Assembly (NCBI RefSeq): GCF_020360975.1
Contig: NW_025408671.1
Span: forward strand, 3,534,001 to 3,598,000
Direction: 5' to 3'
DNA length: 64,000 bases
DNA from: Hirsutella rhossiliensis
Taxonomy: Eukaryota; Ascomycota; Sordariomycetes; Hypocreales; Ophiocordycipitaceae
Shown: positions 12,097-24,681 of the stretch, piece by piece
Layout: each line of letters opens with the position of its first letter
Numbering within the stretch: position 1 is the first letter of the stretch
Translations under genes and position numbers: made by a program
Notes under the pieces: model-generated
The model's input: the letters and a program-made list of their open reading frames with translations, nothing else
The model's database searches: none
Told to the model about the DNA's origin: nothing

Positions 12097-14649
12097 AAGT
12101 CGATGCAAAGCCAAGAACGATACCTCGGCCAGTTCGCGTGGGACACTCACTGGCACTAGGTGTCAATTTTGTCGCATGGTTGACCGCGTCACAGCCAAAT
12201 ACATGACCGAAGATGGTCTCCATGGATCGGCAGCCATATCGAACGAGTAAACGGCATTTTGATTCAGCTCAATTCACGCTGAAATATACATAGTCCATGA
12301 CAAGCCCGGCGGGGCGATGGCGGCATGACCGGCTCCAATGGCGAGGCGGCATGGTCATGTACATGATTGGAGAGAACACGGGCGAGTCTGATTCGCCGTC
12401 GCAAGGGGGGGGTTTTACGCTGTACATTTTATCTCCTTGGCCCTCCTCTTTGTTCTTTTCTTGGGGAATATTGCTACCGATTGGTCCCGGGCTCGACACA
12501 CAGAGAGGCGGCCCGATGATACCTCGGCGGCGTTACAGGTTGCATTTGGAGAGTTGGAGGTACAGATCTCTACGAATCGTCGTTGGCCAAGAGATTGGCC
12601 GAGGCACGGGACGAGTGTTTTCCCCCGCCCTCGCTCATGCCCGATGGTCGAACAAGGGGGTGACAGCCTCGGTCCAGTCACACCCGCGCCAGCTTGCGAG
12701 CCGAGAAGGAAAGAGTGAAGGCCCGGGACGTTCTCCCTGACGGCGAAGATGGCAGAAAGCGGGAGAGGATTCGATGTATGAGTAGTGTTCTGTCGACGGC
12801 GATGATATACCCGAGGGATGCGGCGCACAAAGAGGGCGCTCAAGATTGACTGCACACGCGATGTGCAGTAAGATGAGGGAGGGTGGAAGGGAGTTTGGCC
12901 AGGGACATGAAGAGCGGGCAGGCTCGGACTAGTTTTGAGGGCATCTGACCATCGGCCAACCAAGACGAAGAAGAATGAAGCTGCAGCTCGCTGCGGACTG
13001 CGAAGTACTACTAAGGGGCTTGAGTTGTGCATGTGATTGGTGCTCAGGGCACATTGTACGGCATCGGGATTTGCGGCTATCGGTTGAGATCTCGCAGGGC
13101 GACCGACATAGATGATGGCGATTTGCATCTGCGCGGCAACCGGCAGGCAGACGGACAGACAGGACCTAAGCGACCTTCCCGATTGTTGGCCAGAGGTCTT
13201 TCTGCGTCCAGGGGCCGCTCCGCGCCTCGGGCCCGGGGCCAGGGGATCGTTCCTTGGCCACGGCTCCGAGGACCTTGCCTGGACCTTGATTTGCAGACAT
13301 GGGGTTCCACCCATACCTGCTTCGTCCATTACTGTATTACGTTCGGTACGTTCCAGGGGACGAGACGAAACTGGAGACGGAGGCGGAAGATAAGAATAAT
13401 AAGAATAGCGCAAAACAGGAGGATCCGGATACCCTGACCCTTGTTTGTTCCACGGAAGATGCTTGGCACATGGTCTCGCGTCTCCCGGAGAGAAGAACTG
13501 GACACCCAGTGATGATGGGTGGCCCAGAGAGTTTTGAGTGGACTTTCTCACGTATATTTTCAACGAACTAGGCAGTATTTGCCAGGCACCTTTGACATGG
13601 AGAGGGGCTCGTCGTTTCAGGATGGGCGATGACTGCTCAAAGGGGCAAGACGGGGCCGGTGTCACGGCCGGACAAGCTTTTGTGGGGGTCCACCGGTGGG
13701 GGGGCGTGCCAGGCAAACGGGCCTTTGTACAGTAGATGAGACGAATCACCTCGCGAACCGACTTACTGTGCAGAAGAAGGTGCCTGAGGGAGGTATGTGC
13801 TGAGCCGGCGCCTGCTGGAGCCCGGCCGGGGGGGGGAAGGGGGCGAGGGTACAGAGTAGGTGCAGATAGATTCCCATGATGCGGCAGACAGGGAATCGCA
13901 TCCCGCACGTGAGACTTTTGCATCATTTCTCCTCGTGTTTCCTTCTGGCTCCCCGCAGACGAGACGGAGCCGCCACGGCGGGCCTGGAACTTTGCGCGGG
14001 GGCCGGTAGTTAAATCAAGAGAAAAATGCGTCCGTGGTGAGCAGGGCCGGGGCACGCATGCCTCGGGGGGAGGGCACACACACAACATGTGACACGTACG
14101 TATTCCGTGATGCAGAGAGACCCGTAGCAGCTCTTCTTGCAAAGGAAAAGGAGGCGTGTACGGGGTACCTTGAGCGGACCGGGGCGTTGCGCCGCGTTCG
14201 GACGAGCCCCCCCCCCTCCCCCTTTTTTTGGTTTCAGCACCCCCCTTCGAGACCTACCCACGTATAAGCATAACCAGGCAAGGGGTGGCAGGGTGGGGGT
14301 GAGCGCAGGGCGAGCGTGGCAAGCACTAGGATTGCCTGCTTGGTGACTGACGGACAGACGTGCTGTTCGCGATTGACGGGCTCGTGATCGCCCACAGATT
14401 GGGGGTGGGCGTCTCTTTTGCCCCCGACCGAGGAGGCGGCCGATATTCAGGGTCCTTTTGCTTGGCACCGGCACCCGCGCGAGGGCTGCGGCGGTGATGT
14501 CATTGCGGGCGCTGTGTTTTTTACCTCCCCTGCCGCAGCTCGCGAGGGAGTTGGAGGCATTCAGTACCGTGCGCATGTGTAGCATGCTCTCTGACACGCG
14601 GTATCACACGTATGTGCTTGCAGTGGGAAGAGGGGAGAGGCGGAAGACG

Positions 14650-14682
<33 letters not shown>

Positions 14683-17258
14683 ACGCACAAGTACCCGCAC
14701 AGCATGGGCGTGCGCAACATGTACATGCATGCCGTTACTCTGCACATGCCAAGCAAAAGGCGCAAACCGCGTCGGCGTCGAATTAGTCGCCCCCAATGAC
14801 GTCAATGGCTCCGGCACCCGGGGGGGCGCTAGCTTCACCGGCAGTCTCCACACCACGGCACCCGCAACGTCACCGCCCGGCTGCCCCATTGGCCGGAGGG
14901 ACCCTTCGGGACGCTAGCAAGGGAGGGGGCGCGTGTCTTTGTCCAGCTCTCTGCGTGCACGCCCCCTCTTTCGCCCTTCCCTCGACGACGACAGAACCAC
15001 GGCCCCCTTTTTTCCAACCTTTTTCTTTATTAGCTCCTCCCTCGCTATCCTCACCCTATCGGCCGGTGGCGACGATGCCGGCCGTGGCTACGGGATAATA
15101 CACTGCAACGGTTACGGCGCCTCGCTCGAGACAGGTGAACCTGCCAACGAGTCACCGCGGAGTTGTACTTGCGCCCTCCCCTCTTGCCCCTGTACATCCA
15201 GGCACACGCCCTTTCCCTCTTCCAGCTCCATACAGACACGCACATACGGATAGAAGGCTTCTGCTTGTACAGTACATATGCAATATGTGGAACATGTGCT
15301 CGTGTGCGCTTGATGAGTCTCTTGGGGAAAAGGGCGTCGTCCCATCACATCCAGGCGGGAAACCCTTTCGAGCCTCCCCTCCCTTCCTGACGGCGTCCTC
15401 ACTATCTCGGGCCATACTGCGGGCTCGCTCCCATGCACCGCCCGCTTCCCCTTGTGACCCCCCCGCCTACCTGCTGAAGCCTCCTCCAACGACAACCCGC
15501 GAGCTCCATAGAGCGCCTTCTGTTCCAAAGTACGTGCATTGATCAGGGAAGTACAATGTGGACGACGATGCGGTAGAGACGCAAGCCAATGTCGTCCCGG
15601 GCTGCATAACCACCCACCCACGTACTCAACGCAACACAGTCGGGCATCACAACAGCCCCCCTTAAACTCCAGGTCGGACATGACGACTATCGACAAGGGG
15701 AGCCATGACCCCTATTCCCCGCCCCTTCTTCGTCCCTCTCCCTCCCCTTTTTTTCCCTCTTTTTCCCCCTTCAAAATCTCCGCCTCTCATAACAATACTT
15801 GCACGCAAGCACGTGTAGAAACTCCGACTCGGCAATGCCCGATTCTTCCCCTCTCCCGATGAACCCCCCCTGCTCTTGGACGGAAAGCGTTGCAGCCACA
15901 CACCCACCCAAAGCCACAGCATCCATCTTCCCTCCTTCCTCTCTCCGTCTTCGCTGCCTCGGCTTTCCCTCTTGCGAGAAGGGCATTGACGGAGAGAATG
16001 TGAGGAAACGGGCGCGCCAGGAGCACGTATTGTTTACCACACTCGACTGCCCGACCTACACAGCATCCAACTAGTCAAACGCACACTGAATGCACGTCTC
16101 TCTACACGTGCTTGTATGAACGCATATGCAAGCCCGTGACCGTGTCCAAGTGTCATGTGGAAAATCCCGTAACAGTCACCAGTCCTTACGTGGCCCTCGT
16201 CGTACGTCCTGCTCGTACACCTCTGCCGTGACCCTCCCGTCTTCCCGCATCAACGACGAGTCACCTGGGGGCCGTACGCATATCCCCCAGCCGATCAGTT
16301 CACAACTACGTCGGGAAGGTTACGGATGCAATCCTCCCCCTCTTTCTTCTCCGACCCGTCCACGTAGCTCTGATGCGGCAAAGCTGCTTCTCGTCGAAAC
16401 CCTCGCTCTCGTCTTTCAAGCCGCCGAGTCCATGCCTCGGACGCGGGGAGAGCAACCTTCCCCTGCACCCAACCATGTCGTCCCTCCACTGAGTCCCGTC
16501 TTTGCCAACAGGGCAGACGCAGTCATCTGCTTCCCCTCTGGGCACATATGTCCTGGTAACTTCTACGGGACAGAGTCCATGACTCCTAGCACTCTACCAC
16601 AGAAGCTTCATCACGTTTCGCTCGCACAGCCATCGGGCATCAAAGCTTTGCTCGTCGTTGCCCCTGATTTTGAATTACATGGCCCGCCTCTTCGCTCTCT
16701 TGGTGCCGGGCTTCTGCCACATGCCCCTGACCATGCAAAGAAAAGTCAAGGGGGGAGAGTTGGAAAGGAAATTGTGCCAAAGCTGCCCGACATGGTCAGT
16801 CTTGTGACGGAGACTGATCTGAACTTTATGTACATGGAAAAATGCCATCAAGAGAAAGACGAGAATCGAAGTGGGTTAAGAGTTAATGAAAAGAAAAAGT
16901 CCAGTAGTATCCGAGACAACTATCGGCCTTCGCAGTATCTGGTGGAGAAAAGAAAAGAAAAAAGTGCCAAGAAGATTGTTAAACATTAACCAGGGGTCAT
17001 GACCTCGTGAAATGATGAGCAGATGTAAAGATGGGTGACTGTACAAGGGGATCAAATGCTCGTATCAAGGGGTATCGCCGACATGGCGACTTTCGGTGGC
17101 AGGGTATCGACATCTCCAGATGCTGGTGGAGACACTTGTTGTGAATGACGGATCCGCTATGCTGCATGACTGGGCATTCGCGCTGCCCGTGGCTTTTCCG
17201 CACGCCTATCCAACGCCGAATTGCAAACAACACACGCAGGTCAAATACGACGTTGCGC
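12097..17258. other. 5.2 kb gene-poor interval between flbC and rax2
   Basis: It contains the flbC 3' end and then GC-rich DNA without a recognisable protein. A 575-residue minus frame at 12415-14142 and a 287-residue plus frame at 16126-16989 have no family features and are probably chance frames. A pyrimidine tract at about 15715-15780 on the plus strand resembles a fungal core promoter, so an unannotated transcript in the second half is possible. An AG dinucleotide run sits at 14652-14680. Confidence 0.45.
14652..14680. repeat. AG dinucleotide microsatellite
   Basis: About fourteen uninterrupted AG units in non-coding DNA. Confidence 0.9.
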
Positions 17259-20200
17259 TCACACGTGTGGCGCGGCTGGACGGCTCTTGCCGAGGGACTC
17301 GAGCAGTTCGTGCGGCGGTATCCTTTGGATGCCGCTTCCGCGGTCGTACATCGACGTCGGTGCTCGTGTATACCCTTCGCGCTTCTTTCGCAGCCGGTCG
17401 AGGATGATGCCGGCCAGGACCATCAAGAGGATGAGCGCGAGCGATATCGCAAGGCCGATGAGAACGATGAAGACCAGCGGCATCTTACCTCCTCCCGAGG
17501 AGAAGAAGTCGTCCTTTTGCGTAAAGATCTTGCCGATACTTCCGGTACCGTTGCCCGAGTGTGTCGTTAGAGCGTATGGCAGGTAGTGCGTGCCGTTGTA
17601 CAGGGCGGCAGAGACCAGGCCGACCTGGGGCAAGTCGATGGAGCCAGTCACCATCAGTGCCTGCTTGTCGTCGAGAATGTCCGTCTTGTCGTGGCTCTTG
17701 GTGAGGGTAAAGACTTGCAGACTTCGCAAGACACTGCCGGAAGGGAGGGCTTGCTGCGCGGTTTTCCAGTTTTTGCCGTCGTACTTCATGAGAAAGACCG
17801 ACCCGTCCCGTGCCGACTTGCCGGCGACCCAGACTTGGTTGCCGTCACTCGACCCGGGCGTCATCACCTGGACCGGTCCTGGTATGGCATCAGCCCCCGG
17901 AAAGTCCACCCACGTCTGCTCCTTCACGTTGTAAGACGCCAGATACTGCGTGTCGGATCTGTTGGCGCGCAGGTCGCCGCCGGCAAGGAGCGTCGAGTCG
18001 CTAGACCACATGAGACAGGACACATCGCCCGCCAAGCCGTTCCCGGGCTGGAGCCACTGGTGCGAGTCTGCGTTATACATGCAGATGCCGGGGCAGTCGA
18101 GGGCGCCGACCTGGTCAAAGGAGCCCGCGACGTAGACCTCGGCCGTCTTTGGCCGTACGCTGAGGGCAGACACGATGCCCTTGCCGCCAGAAATCGGAGC
18201 CGGCTGGTTGGCCCACGCCTTGCTGTTCATGTCGTAGGCGACGAGGCCGCTAATTGGGTTGCCTTGAATGGTGCCGCTGACTTTGCCTCCAGCGTAGAGC
18301 ACGCTCCCTTGTACTGCAACCGTAGTGAAGGTGGAATCGGTAGAAATGCCGGGTCCGAGCCCGCTAACCGAGCCGTTCTCGTTGCCGTCGATGAACACGA
18401 GGTTGTTGATTGTGGATCCGTTGGTCGCCTGAGCCGTGAAGCGTCCGGCGAGGACCGTGATGTTGGTGTTGCCATTATCGTAAAAGGTCCCCGTGATCAC
18501 GCCGCGGAGGGAGTCGCCCGAGAGGCCATCTCGGCGGATCACCGAAGAGGCCGATGAAGACTGCGCCTGGATCCTGACGGGGAGCTCTCTAAGGCCTTGA
18601 TCGTTGACAGCGACAGCACCGTTGGCACCAACCTGGGCCGATGTGACCGAGCCAGCATAGAGCGTTTCGTTGTTGGGAAGATCGAAAGCAGCGCCCGTCA
18701 GGACACCGCTGTAGGCAGGGTGCGGCCCAGCAAGATTCTGTAGCCAGTTGCTCTTTGACGGGACCCAGACGGCGAACCCATCGACGGCAACTGCCTTGTT
18801 GTTCCCGAACCCCTTGCACTCGGAAAAGGCTCCAGAAAAAGCGATTGCTGTTTCTGTGGAGTCGCTGGTTATATTCACCACCAAGGGTGAGACGTATTGC
18901 ACCTGTCCGTTGACACCGGCCCCCAGCGCACCCCACGACTTTGCTTGCTCGTCATACACCGCAATGTGATTCAGGCCCTCCTGGGAGCCGGACTGCTTGT
19001 TGGTAAAGTCACCTCCCACATAGAGTTTCGAGTTGTCGAGGAGCATGTGAAGGACTTGCCCATTGAGACCCCCATCAAGTGACCGAACCTGGTTTTTTTC
19101 CCCGCCCAAGGCTACCGTGTTCTCATGCTTGTCAGACTTGAAGTCCCCACCGATGTAAATGATGTCGCCTGAAGTCACCAGCGACGTGACGCCCGAATTG
19201 CGGTTGAACTCGGACCCCAGCTTGTTGATTGGCGACTTCTCAAACTTGGAAACATCCACGGTTTCGCTGGTCGGGTCAAAGTCGAAAAGCCCATTGAGCC
19301 CTCCGGTCGAGTTTGTGAGCGTGAACCCCAGCCTCTGGGCGACAACCGTCAACCTGTCGACGCGTTGGCCCGCGAGCGGGGTAATGGTCACGCTGGGCTT
19401 GAAGCCGTCCGACGTCTTGTCGACGTAGCCAAAGTAGATCTGGTCGTACTTGTCAAAGTTGTTGGTTTGGGAGATGGTGGCCGAAAACCGGGCATTGACT
19501 GAGCCGGCCGACATGGTACCCGTGACATTCACCTGGCCACGCCTCCCGCATGTCTGGTCTGGCTTGCAGCCCGGCGTATACATGTTGACGGAGTAGTTGC
19601 CCGACTCACGAATGCTGGGATAAAACACAACCGAAGCCGACTTGGACGTGACGGGTCCAGACAGATCTGCAGTCAGGTAGTCGGCGTTGCTCTGCACCGA
19701 GGGCGACTGTTTCCACGGTCCCGTAGACGAGGCGCTCGACGGGAATCGCGTCCCTCCGCAGCTGGGTTCGTTGAAATCGGACACGGCGTACGTAAAGATG
19801 TCGTCTTGGAACAGCCTGATGCCGGCAAGGCCGCCGCCGTTGCCATACCAGTCGGAGATGGCAATCTGGAAGCTGTTCATGCCGACTCGGTTCACAAAGT
19901 GAAAGTCTTGATACTCGGCCTTGGGGTCATTACTCAGGGGGCACTCGCTGGTGCATGTGGCGTTTTCCCCCGTCGCGGGATCGACATAGGTCAGGTTCAT
20001 GATCCCGTTGATGGGGAACGCGAGGAAGCGAAACGTCTTGGTGCCGCGGCCGTCCTGGCGCGTGTTCCATAGCCTAAGCTTTGTCGGTTCGAAGCCGAAG
20101 CCGAAGCTCGCGCCCCAAGTGCCCGGGGTCTTGTCCTGCAAAAGCCACGTCTGGCCAGAGCCATCCGAGCCAGACGAGCAGGCCAAACTCTTGGGGTCGG

Positions 20201-20966
20201 AGAAGCCGTCGGTCGAGGCAGTATTGGTGGCGGAGATGTTGGCGGTGGAAAGGTTTATCGTCTGCTCGTCGGGCCGACTCGGCGTGCTGGTGTTGCCGAG
20301 GCCGGTGAAGTTTCCTCCGAAAATTATGTGGCCGTTGGGAGCTCTGGTGATGGCTTCCACCGGGCCATTGAATCCAGCAAAGGGTAGGTTGATCCAGTTC
20401 TTCTTCTCGCCAGACCAGGCGATGGCGTTTGTGGAATCGGCACCTTTGAATTGCCCACCGACGTAGACGGTGTCTCGCTCTTGATCGCAGTAGACGGCGC
20501 GAACCTCGCCTTCCAGCCCGCCAAGCGGTGTCACCTCGGTTGTGTTGGGGTTGAAGAGGGCGATGCCCGTCGACTCGGTGCCATTGAGGCTCGTAAAATT
20601 ACCGCCAATGACTACTCCACCGAAATCGCCGTTTTTGCGTTTGAAGGTGCACATGGTTCGAATCGAGGCATCCGTGGCAGCAACTGGAGCGAGGGCGCCG
20701 TTTGGCAGTCGAGCAAAGAGAGATTGGCTGCCGTTTGTGCTCAGTGGTCTCGAGGTCTGGCCCTCGAATTCGTAGAGAGAGATGCCGTTGAAGTCACCCG
20801 CGATGGCTATGCTTCCCAGGTTGGAGAGGTCGAGGTTCGCAGGGGGAGCTGGCCGGAACTCGAAGGCCTGTGATAGGGGGAGCGCGAATGCGGCCAGCGC
20901 GAGCAGACGCGAGCCCGCCGGCTTTGGCCGCCGCACCGCGCGGCGTTGTTGAAAGGGTAGCCTCAT
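17259..20966 (-). CDS. rax2: Rax2-type cortical polarity / bud-site marker, single-pass membrane protein
   Basis: Large cell-surface glycoprotein that, in yeasts, marks division and growth sites at the plasma membrane together with Rax1. A single 1,235-residue exon. A hydrophobic stretch near residues 20-35 (LLALAAFALPLSQA) acts as signal sequence. The long ectodomain has repeated Gly-Gly-Asn/Asp-Phe beta-propeller-like blocks (GGNFTSLNG, GGDFKSD, GGDFTN, YVGGQF) and many N-x-S/T glycosylation sequons. Near the C-terminus one transmembrane helix (PLVFIVLIGLAISLALILLM) is followed by a basic RLRKKR stop-transfer and a short cytosolic tail with SGIQRIPPHELLESL, typical of the fungal family. Length agrees with filamentous Rax2 proteins. 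Long intergenic DNA lies on both sides. Confidence 0.93.
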   Translation of the reverse strand: MRLPFQQRRAVRRPKPAGSRLLALAAFALPLSQAFEFRPAPPANLDLSNLGSIAIAGDFNGISLYEFEGQTSRPLSTNGSQSLFARLPNGALAPVAATDASIRTMCTFKRKNGDFGGVVIGGNFTSLNGTESTGIALFNPNTTEVTPLGGLEGEVRAVYCDQERDTVYVGGQFKGADSTNAIAWSGEKKNWINLPFAGFNGPVEAITRAPNGHIIFGGNFTGLGNTSTPSRPDEQTINLSTANISATNTASTDGFSDPKSLACSSGSDGSGQTWLLQDKTPGTWGASFGFGFEPTKLRLWNTRQDGRGTKTFRFLAFPINGIMNLTYVDPATGENATCTSECPLSNDPKAEYQDFHFVNRVGMNSFQIAISDWYGNGGGLAGIRLFQDDIFTYAVSDFNEPSCGGTRFPSSASSTGPWKQSPSVQSNADYLTADLSGPVTSKSASVVFYPSIRESGNYSVNMYTPGCKPDQTCGRRGQVNVTGTMSAGSVNARFSATISQTNNFDKYDQIYFGYVDKTSDGFKPSVTITPLAGQRVDRLTVVAQRLGFTLTNSTGGLNGLFDFDPTSETVDVSKFEKSPINKLGSEFNRNSGVTSLVTSGDIIYIGGDFKSDKHENTVALGGEKNQVRSLDGGLNGQVLHMLLDNSKLYVGGDFTNKQSGSQEGLNHIAVYDEQAKSWGALGAGVNGQVQYVSPLVVNITSDSTETAIAFSGAFSECKGFGNNKAVAVDGFAVWVPSKSNWLQNLAGPHPAYSGVLTGAAFDLPNNETLYAGSVTSAQVGANGAVAVNDQGLRELPVRIQAQSSSASSVIRRDGLSGDSLRGVITGTFYDNGNTNITVLAGRFTAQATNGSTINNLVFIDGNENGSVSGLGPGISTDSTFTTVAVQGSVLYAGGKVSGTIQGNPISGLVAYDMNSKAWANQPAPISGGKGIVSALSVRPKTAEVYVAGSFDQVGALDCPGICMYNADSHQWLQPGNGLAGDVSCLMWSSDSTLLAGGDLRANRSDTQYLASYNVKEQTWVDFPGADAIPGPVQVMTPGSSDGNQVWVAGKSARDGSVFLMKYDGKNWKTAQQALPSGSVLRSLQVFTLTKSHDKTDILDDKQALMVTGSIDLPQVGLVSAALYNGTHYLPYALTTHSGNGTGSIGKIFTQKDDFFSSGGGKMPLVFIVLIGLAISLALILLMVLAGIILDRLRKKREGYTRAPTSMYDRGSGIQRIPPHELLESLGKSRPAAPHV

Positions 20967-23827
20967 GGCTCCCTGGACGCGCTCAAGAGACTCTATCGAA
21001 AGTCAATCGTGGCCGAGCAAGGTTCCGACGATGCAAGCGCAGTCGGAGTTGGGTTCGTCGGCAGCGGCGTGCGATGTCAAGAGCATCTCAGAGTCGACAG
21101 AGCGAGTGAAGAAAAAGTGGCGCGGGTGACTCGGAGAGACGACGGTCGGACTCGAAATCGACTTGGTCGGGCCACAGCCTGGAAAGGCGAAAGGAGAGGG
21201 GCGAAAAATCAAACGAACGAGCGTAGCAAGAGGCAGGTGACGAAGACGGTTAGGCCAAGGGAAATCGAAGTTGGGTGCGGCAGCGGCTACGGGCTCTATG
21301 GCCTGTCGCCTTGATCTCCCCCCTCTGCTGGCGATGTGTGCGTTGGGGGGGGTTTGAGCCTCGCCGGGTCAAAAGAATGAATGGCTGGACGAGAGTGCAA
21401 GAATGTGGGAAATTGCTGGAGTTGTTGTGACGGGCAACTCGAGACGTGGCGCTAGTCTGTATATGGGTTAGCTTCACACGGCTCAGCAGCCGGCCAAGGG
21501 TGGGGACACAGACAGAGCACAGCCTGGGCAGGAGGAGCGAGTGGGTACGAGTAGAGGTACCTGTGCTCTGCGTGCAAGGGCGCGGCACACAGTCGGCACA
21601 GTACACGCACGACGGCGACAACGAGAGCAGGTGTGGGGGGACAATAATGGCGCGCTGTGGAACGTCGCGTTGGGGGACGAGGAGGTGATGGGTGGGGCCT
21701 TGTGGCGGCTGCTGGGTCTTTGCTCGAATTGGCGGCGTCGAAGCCTGTGCCACTTTGCAGGCGAAGAATCTGGGAGTGTTGAGCAAGCCTGGGTGGGTGG
21801 ATATGGTGATGATGAGGAGGCTTCGGCGCGGGCGCGGGCGCGGGCGAGAAAAGGGTCGCGCTATCGTGTCCTCCCTGCGCGGGTGGATTGTTCGAAAGGG
21901 GTCTCGTAGTCTCGCGTGCGGGAGGATGAGATTGTACAGTATCCGTACGGATGGATACCGCTTGTACCGGCCACGAGGCAGGGAGGCAAGCCCTTGGTTG
22001 TCTCGTTAGTGCACCTTGTCTCTTATGCTGTGCCTGGTGCATTAGCGCTCAGAGGTCTCGGGTACCTAAAAGCCACGTCTGCGTGGTGGAGTTGGTTGGG
22101 CGTGGAAGCCGTCTCGAAGACAAGGCCGGTCCGTCCTTGTGCTCTCCATAAAAAAAGGTTTGCACGAGAAATGTTGCGAGGAAAACCTTGCGCGGGTGAG
22201 CAATGTCATATCATTCAATCATCAATCATCAATCATCTGCAGATCCGTCGACCGAGAGACCGCTGCCGGCGCTGCTGCTGCTCGCATGAAGAGTGGAAAA
22301 CGAGCCCGCTTCACCTCATGTGATGCGCGCGGTGTGGCACAGTGTGCTTCTTGGGCCTGTGCCGTCCAACGCACTGTGCCTACTAATATCCATCCACGCA
22401 TTATCCATGCATTCAGGCTCGTTGGAAGGCTCATCACGCCAAATTGAAGAGTGACGTAAGCTCCCTGGAGTCCCTGCAAGCTGGATCGCGGGCATCTGTT
22501 TCGTCACGAGGCCAATCTCGGTTTCCCCCTTTTTACTGTCCACAGACCGGCAGCAATCTCCCGCCAATTCAGTACGTACCTGGATTACCTAAAGTAAGGC
22601 TTAGCCCGTCGTTTCGCCCTGCTTGCCTTGCCGGGCTGGCCAGGGCACATGACGCTCTACCCTACATGCCCTGGGGACGGCATGTAACAGTACATGTAAC
22701 AGTACATACAGAATATATGGTTTGCCGAGCTTTCCTCTCGTCTCTTCTTTTTAAATAGACTGCCGCTTCTTGTCCCAGACGGTGAAGATGGGAGCACACG
22801 CATCCAGCTCCCATCGTCACCGTCCAAACTTGCCTAAACCTGCCCAAACCTGCAGCAGATAGAACCGGGCCCTCCAAGTCTCAGGTCCATCGCATACAAA
22901 TCACGGGACACACGCGGCCCAACATCAGACGACAAACCCGTCTCGGAATGCCCCTTCGGCGGAGAGCCGGCCCAGACCCGCTCCCCTCGATGCCGTCCCC
23001 CGGGTAAAGAAAACGCCTCTGCAGTTTACACTCATCGACCCATGCCAGTGTATGCCATACGTCGAACGGTTGTTGTGTGCGCGGGTCAGAACGGCCACGG
23101 CTGATGCATGCCGTGCCCATGGTGGTATGCGGCATTCAATATTGTAAGCCTCTCGGCCGGCGCCTCCGCGAGAGGATTTCTCACACCCATTCTTTCCTTC
23201 TATCCTCTCCATACGCGCCGGCTCCCCAGTGACTCGGGACGGCTGGCGCGCCTGACACGTGCGGTTGCTTGGTTTCCGGCTCCCGTCTTCCCGGCCCATC
23301 TTCAGGGAGCTCTCCTTGTCTGCTCTGTTACTCTACCCGGCCTTGCCTCTGCCCGAGAGCCCTCCCTCTCCTCCCCGACATCTGGGCCCCTTCCCCCCAT
23401 ATCTTCCCTCCAACTGTTGCATGACACACCTCGCCTATTTCTGCACTCTACCCCCAGAAGCACAGCGTCTCCTCCGGCGCAAAGTTCCCCAGAGACTCGC
23501 CGCACAGTACGCGCCGATCAGACGACTCAAGCCGCATCCTCTGTTATGCGGCGAGCGCGCACACGCGTAGGCGCCCTGAAGCAGGCAGTGGTCCCCGGAG
23601 CAGTCTCGGAGGCCACCTAGCCTTGACGGTAGCAACTCACTCGGTCTGTTTCAAGATCAATTATCCCCACATGCGTTGGGGAATTATTAATATATTCGCC
23701 TAGCTAGCCTGCGCATCACGACTGGTGCATCTGCAAGCTTTCGTGGTGGCCCATGCTCACAGCCGCAGTAGATATATAGTTAAGTGCGCTGCTGCGGGTG
23801 CCCTCTGCAAGGAAATATATGAGATGT
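20967..23827. other. 2.9 kb interval upstream of rax2 and downstream of lcl3
   Basis: Non-coding as far as can be seen. Frames such as minus 21452-22042 are Pro/His/Ala-rich chance frames. A GGCGCG run near 21824-21845 and an AATCATC repeat at 22211-22237 are the only simple repeats. The stretch must hold the rax2 promoter (right of 20966) and the lcl3 3' UTR (left of 23828). Confidence 0.45.
22211..22237. repeat. AATCATC heptanucleotide repeat
   Basis: Three to four tandem copies of the 7-bp unit in non-coding DNA. Confidence 0.8.
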
Positions 23828-24681
23828 TCAAATGCCCGTCTTGTCCTGCTGCCCACCCCACCGTGTCTTGTATTCTCGCGGGCTCTCAAAGGCGCTGGGC
23901 TTGCCAGCCCACATGCCCTTTCGCTTCTTCTTGGCCTTGGCCTGGGCCTTTTCGTAAGCCGCTCTCATCCCGCCAAATTCGGCGCCAAACTTGGCCTCGT
24001 ACGTCGTCGCCAGCCCTCGCTTCAGCATCTCCAGCCCCACGTCCCGGCGGATGAGGAAGCGGCGCACGTAGACGGTCGCGACGATGCGGCTGTACTGGTC
24101 TCGCCGGTATACGTACGCCCGCACGTTCCGGTGCATGAGGTAGTCGGAGAGCCATGCCAGTGACTCGGCGGCGAATGGCTGGGCCGGTCGACCGAAATGC
24201 GCTCCCTCTGGGGCGTCGACGCCGGCAAGGCGGATGGTTATCTGCATGTCATCAGTCTGGACTCTCCATCGACGCGTTACACCCGAGCAAAGCATACCGT
24301 GCGATCCTTGAGCTCCCTTCTCTTCTCGGGCACGCGTCGCAGCCATCCCCAGCCGACAGCCCTGCCGCCGGGCGTGTGAAACATGTGGAAACCATCGCCA
24401 TCGCCAACGCTCGTGACCCTGCCATAGAGACTCCTGCTTCGAAAAAAGGACGGCCGGACGTAGTCGGCGCCGGGGATCCGACGCAAGTAGTTTGCGTAGA
24501 GCTGCAGGGCGCCGAGCCCGACGAGGGAGAAGAGCACCATGGGTGCCCACTCTCGGGCGGCCGCGAAGGGGTCTCGCTGGAGGGGGCCCAGCGAGCCCGT
24601 CCACGAGACGCGCTGCTTCTTTGCTTCGTCATCGTCCTTTGATCCGTCAGGGGAGCCCGACGGGCCAAAAGGCCATGCCAT
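23828..24681 (-). CDS. lcl3: Lcl3, mitochondrial membrane staphylococcal-nuclease-like endonuclease
   Basis: Two exons on the minus strand: 24681-24298 and 24241-23828, separated by a 56-nt intron (donor GTATGC, acceptor GCAG). The 265-residue product matches the Lcl3 family. A cytosolic N-terminus is followed by one transmembrane helix ([21 protein letters not shown]) and the Lcl3 hallmark [28 protein letters not shown] thermonuclease fold then carries the three expected catalytic positions: Arg in [12 protein letters not shown], Glu in the same block, and Arg in [13 protein letters not shown] Lys-rich tail ([14 protein letters not shown]) ends with SPREYKTRW. Staphylococcal-nuclease relatives cleave nucleic acid in a Ca-dependent way; yeast Lcl3 localises to mitochondria. 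The start is the ATG of MAWPFG. Confidence 0.93.

Noticed and set aside
12415..14142. 575-codon minus-strand frame downstream of flbC
   Set aside because: GC-rich chance frame with low-complexity Ser/Pro/Arg sequence, no domain and no splice-consistent neighbours.
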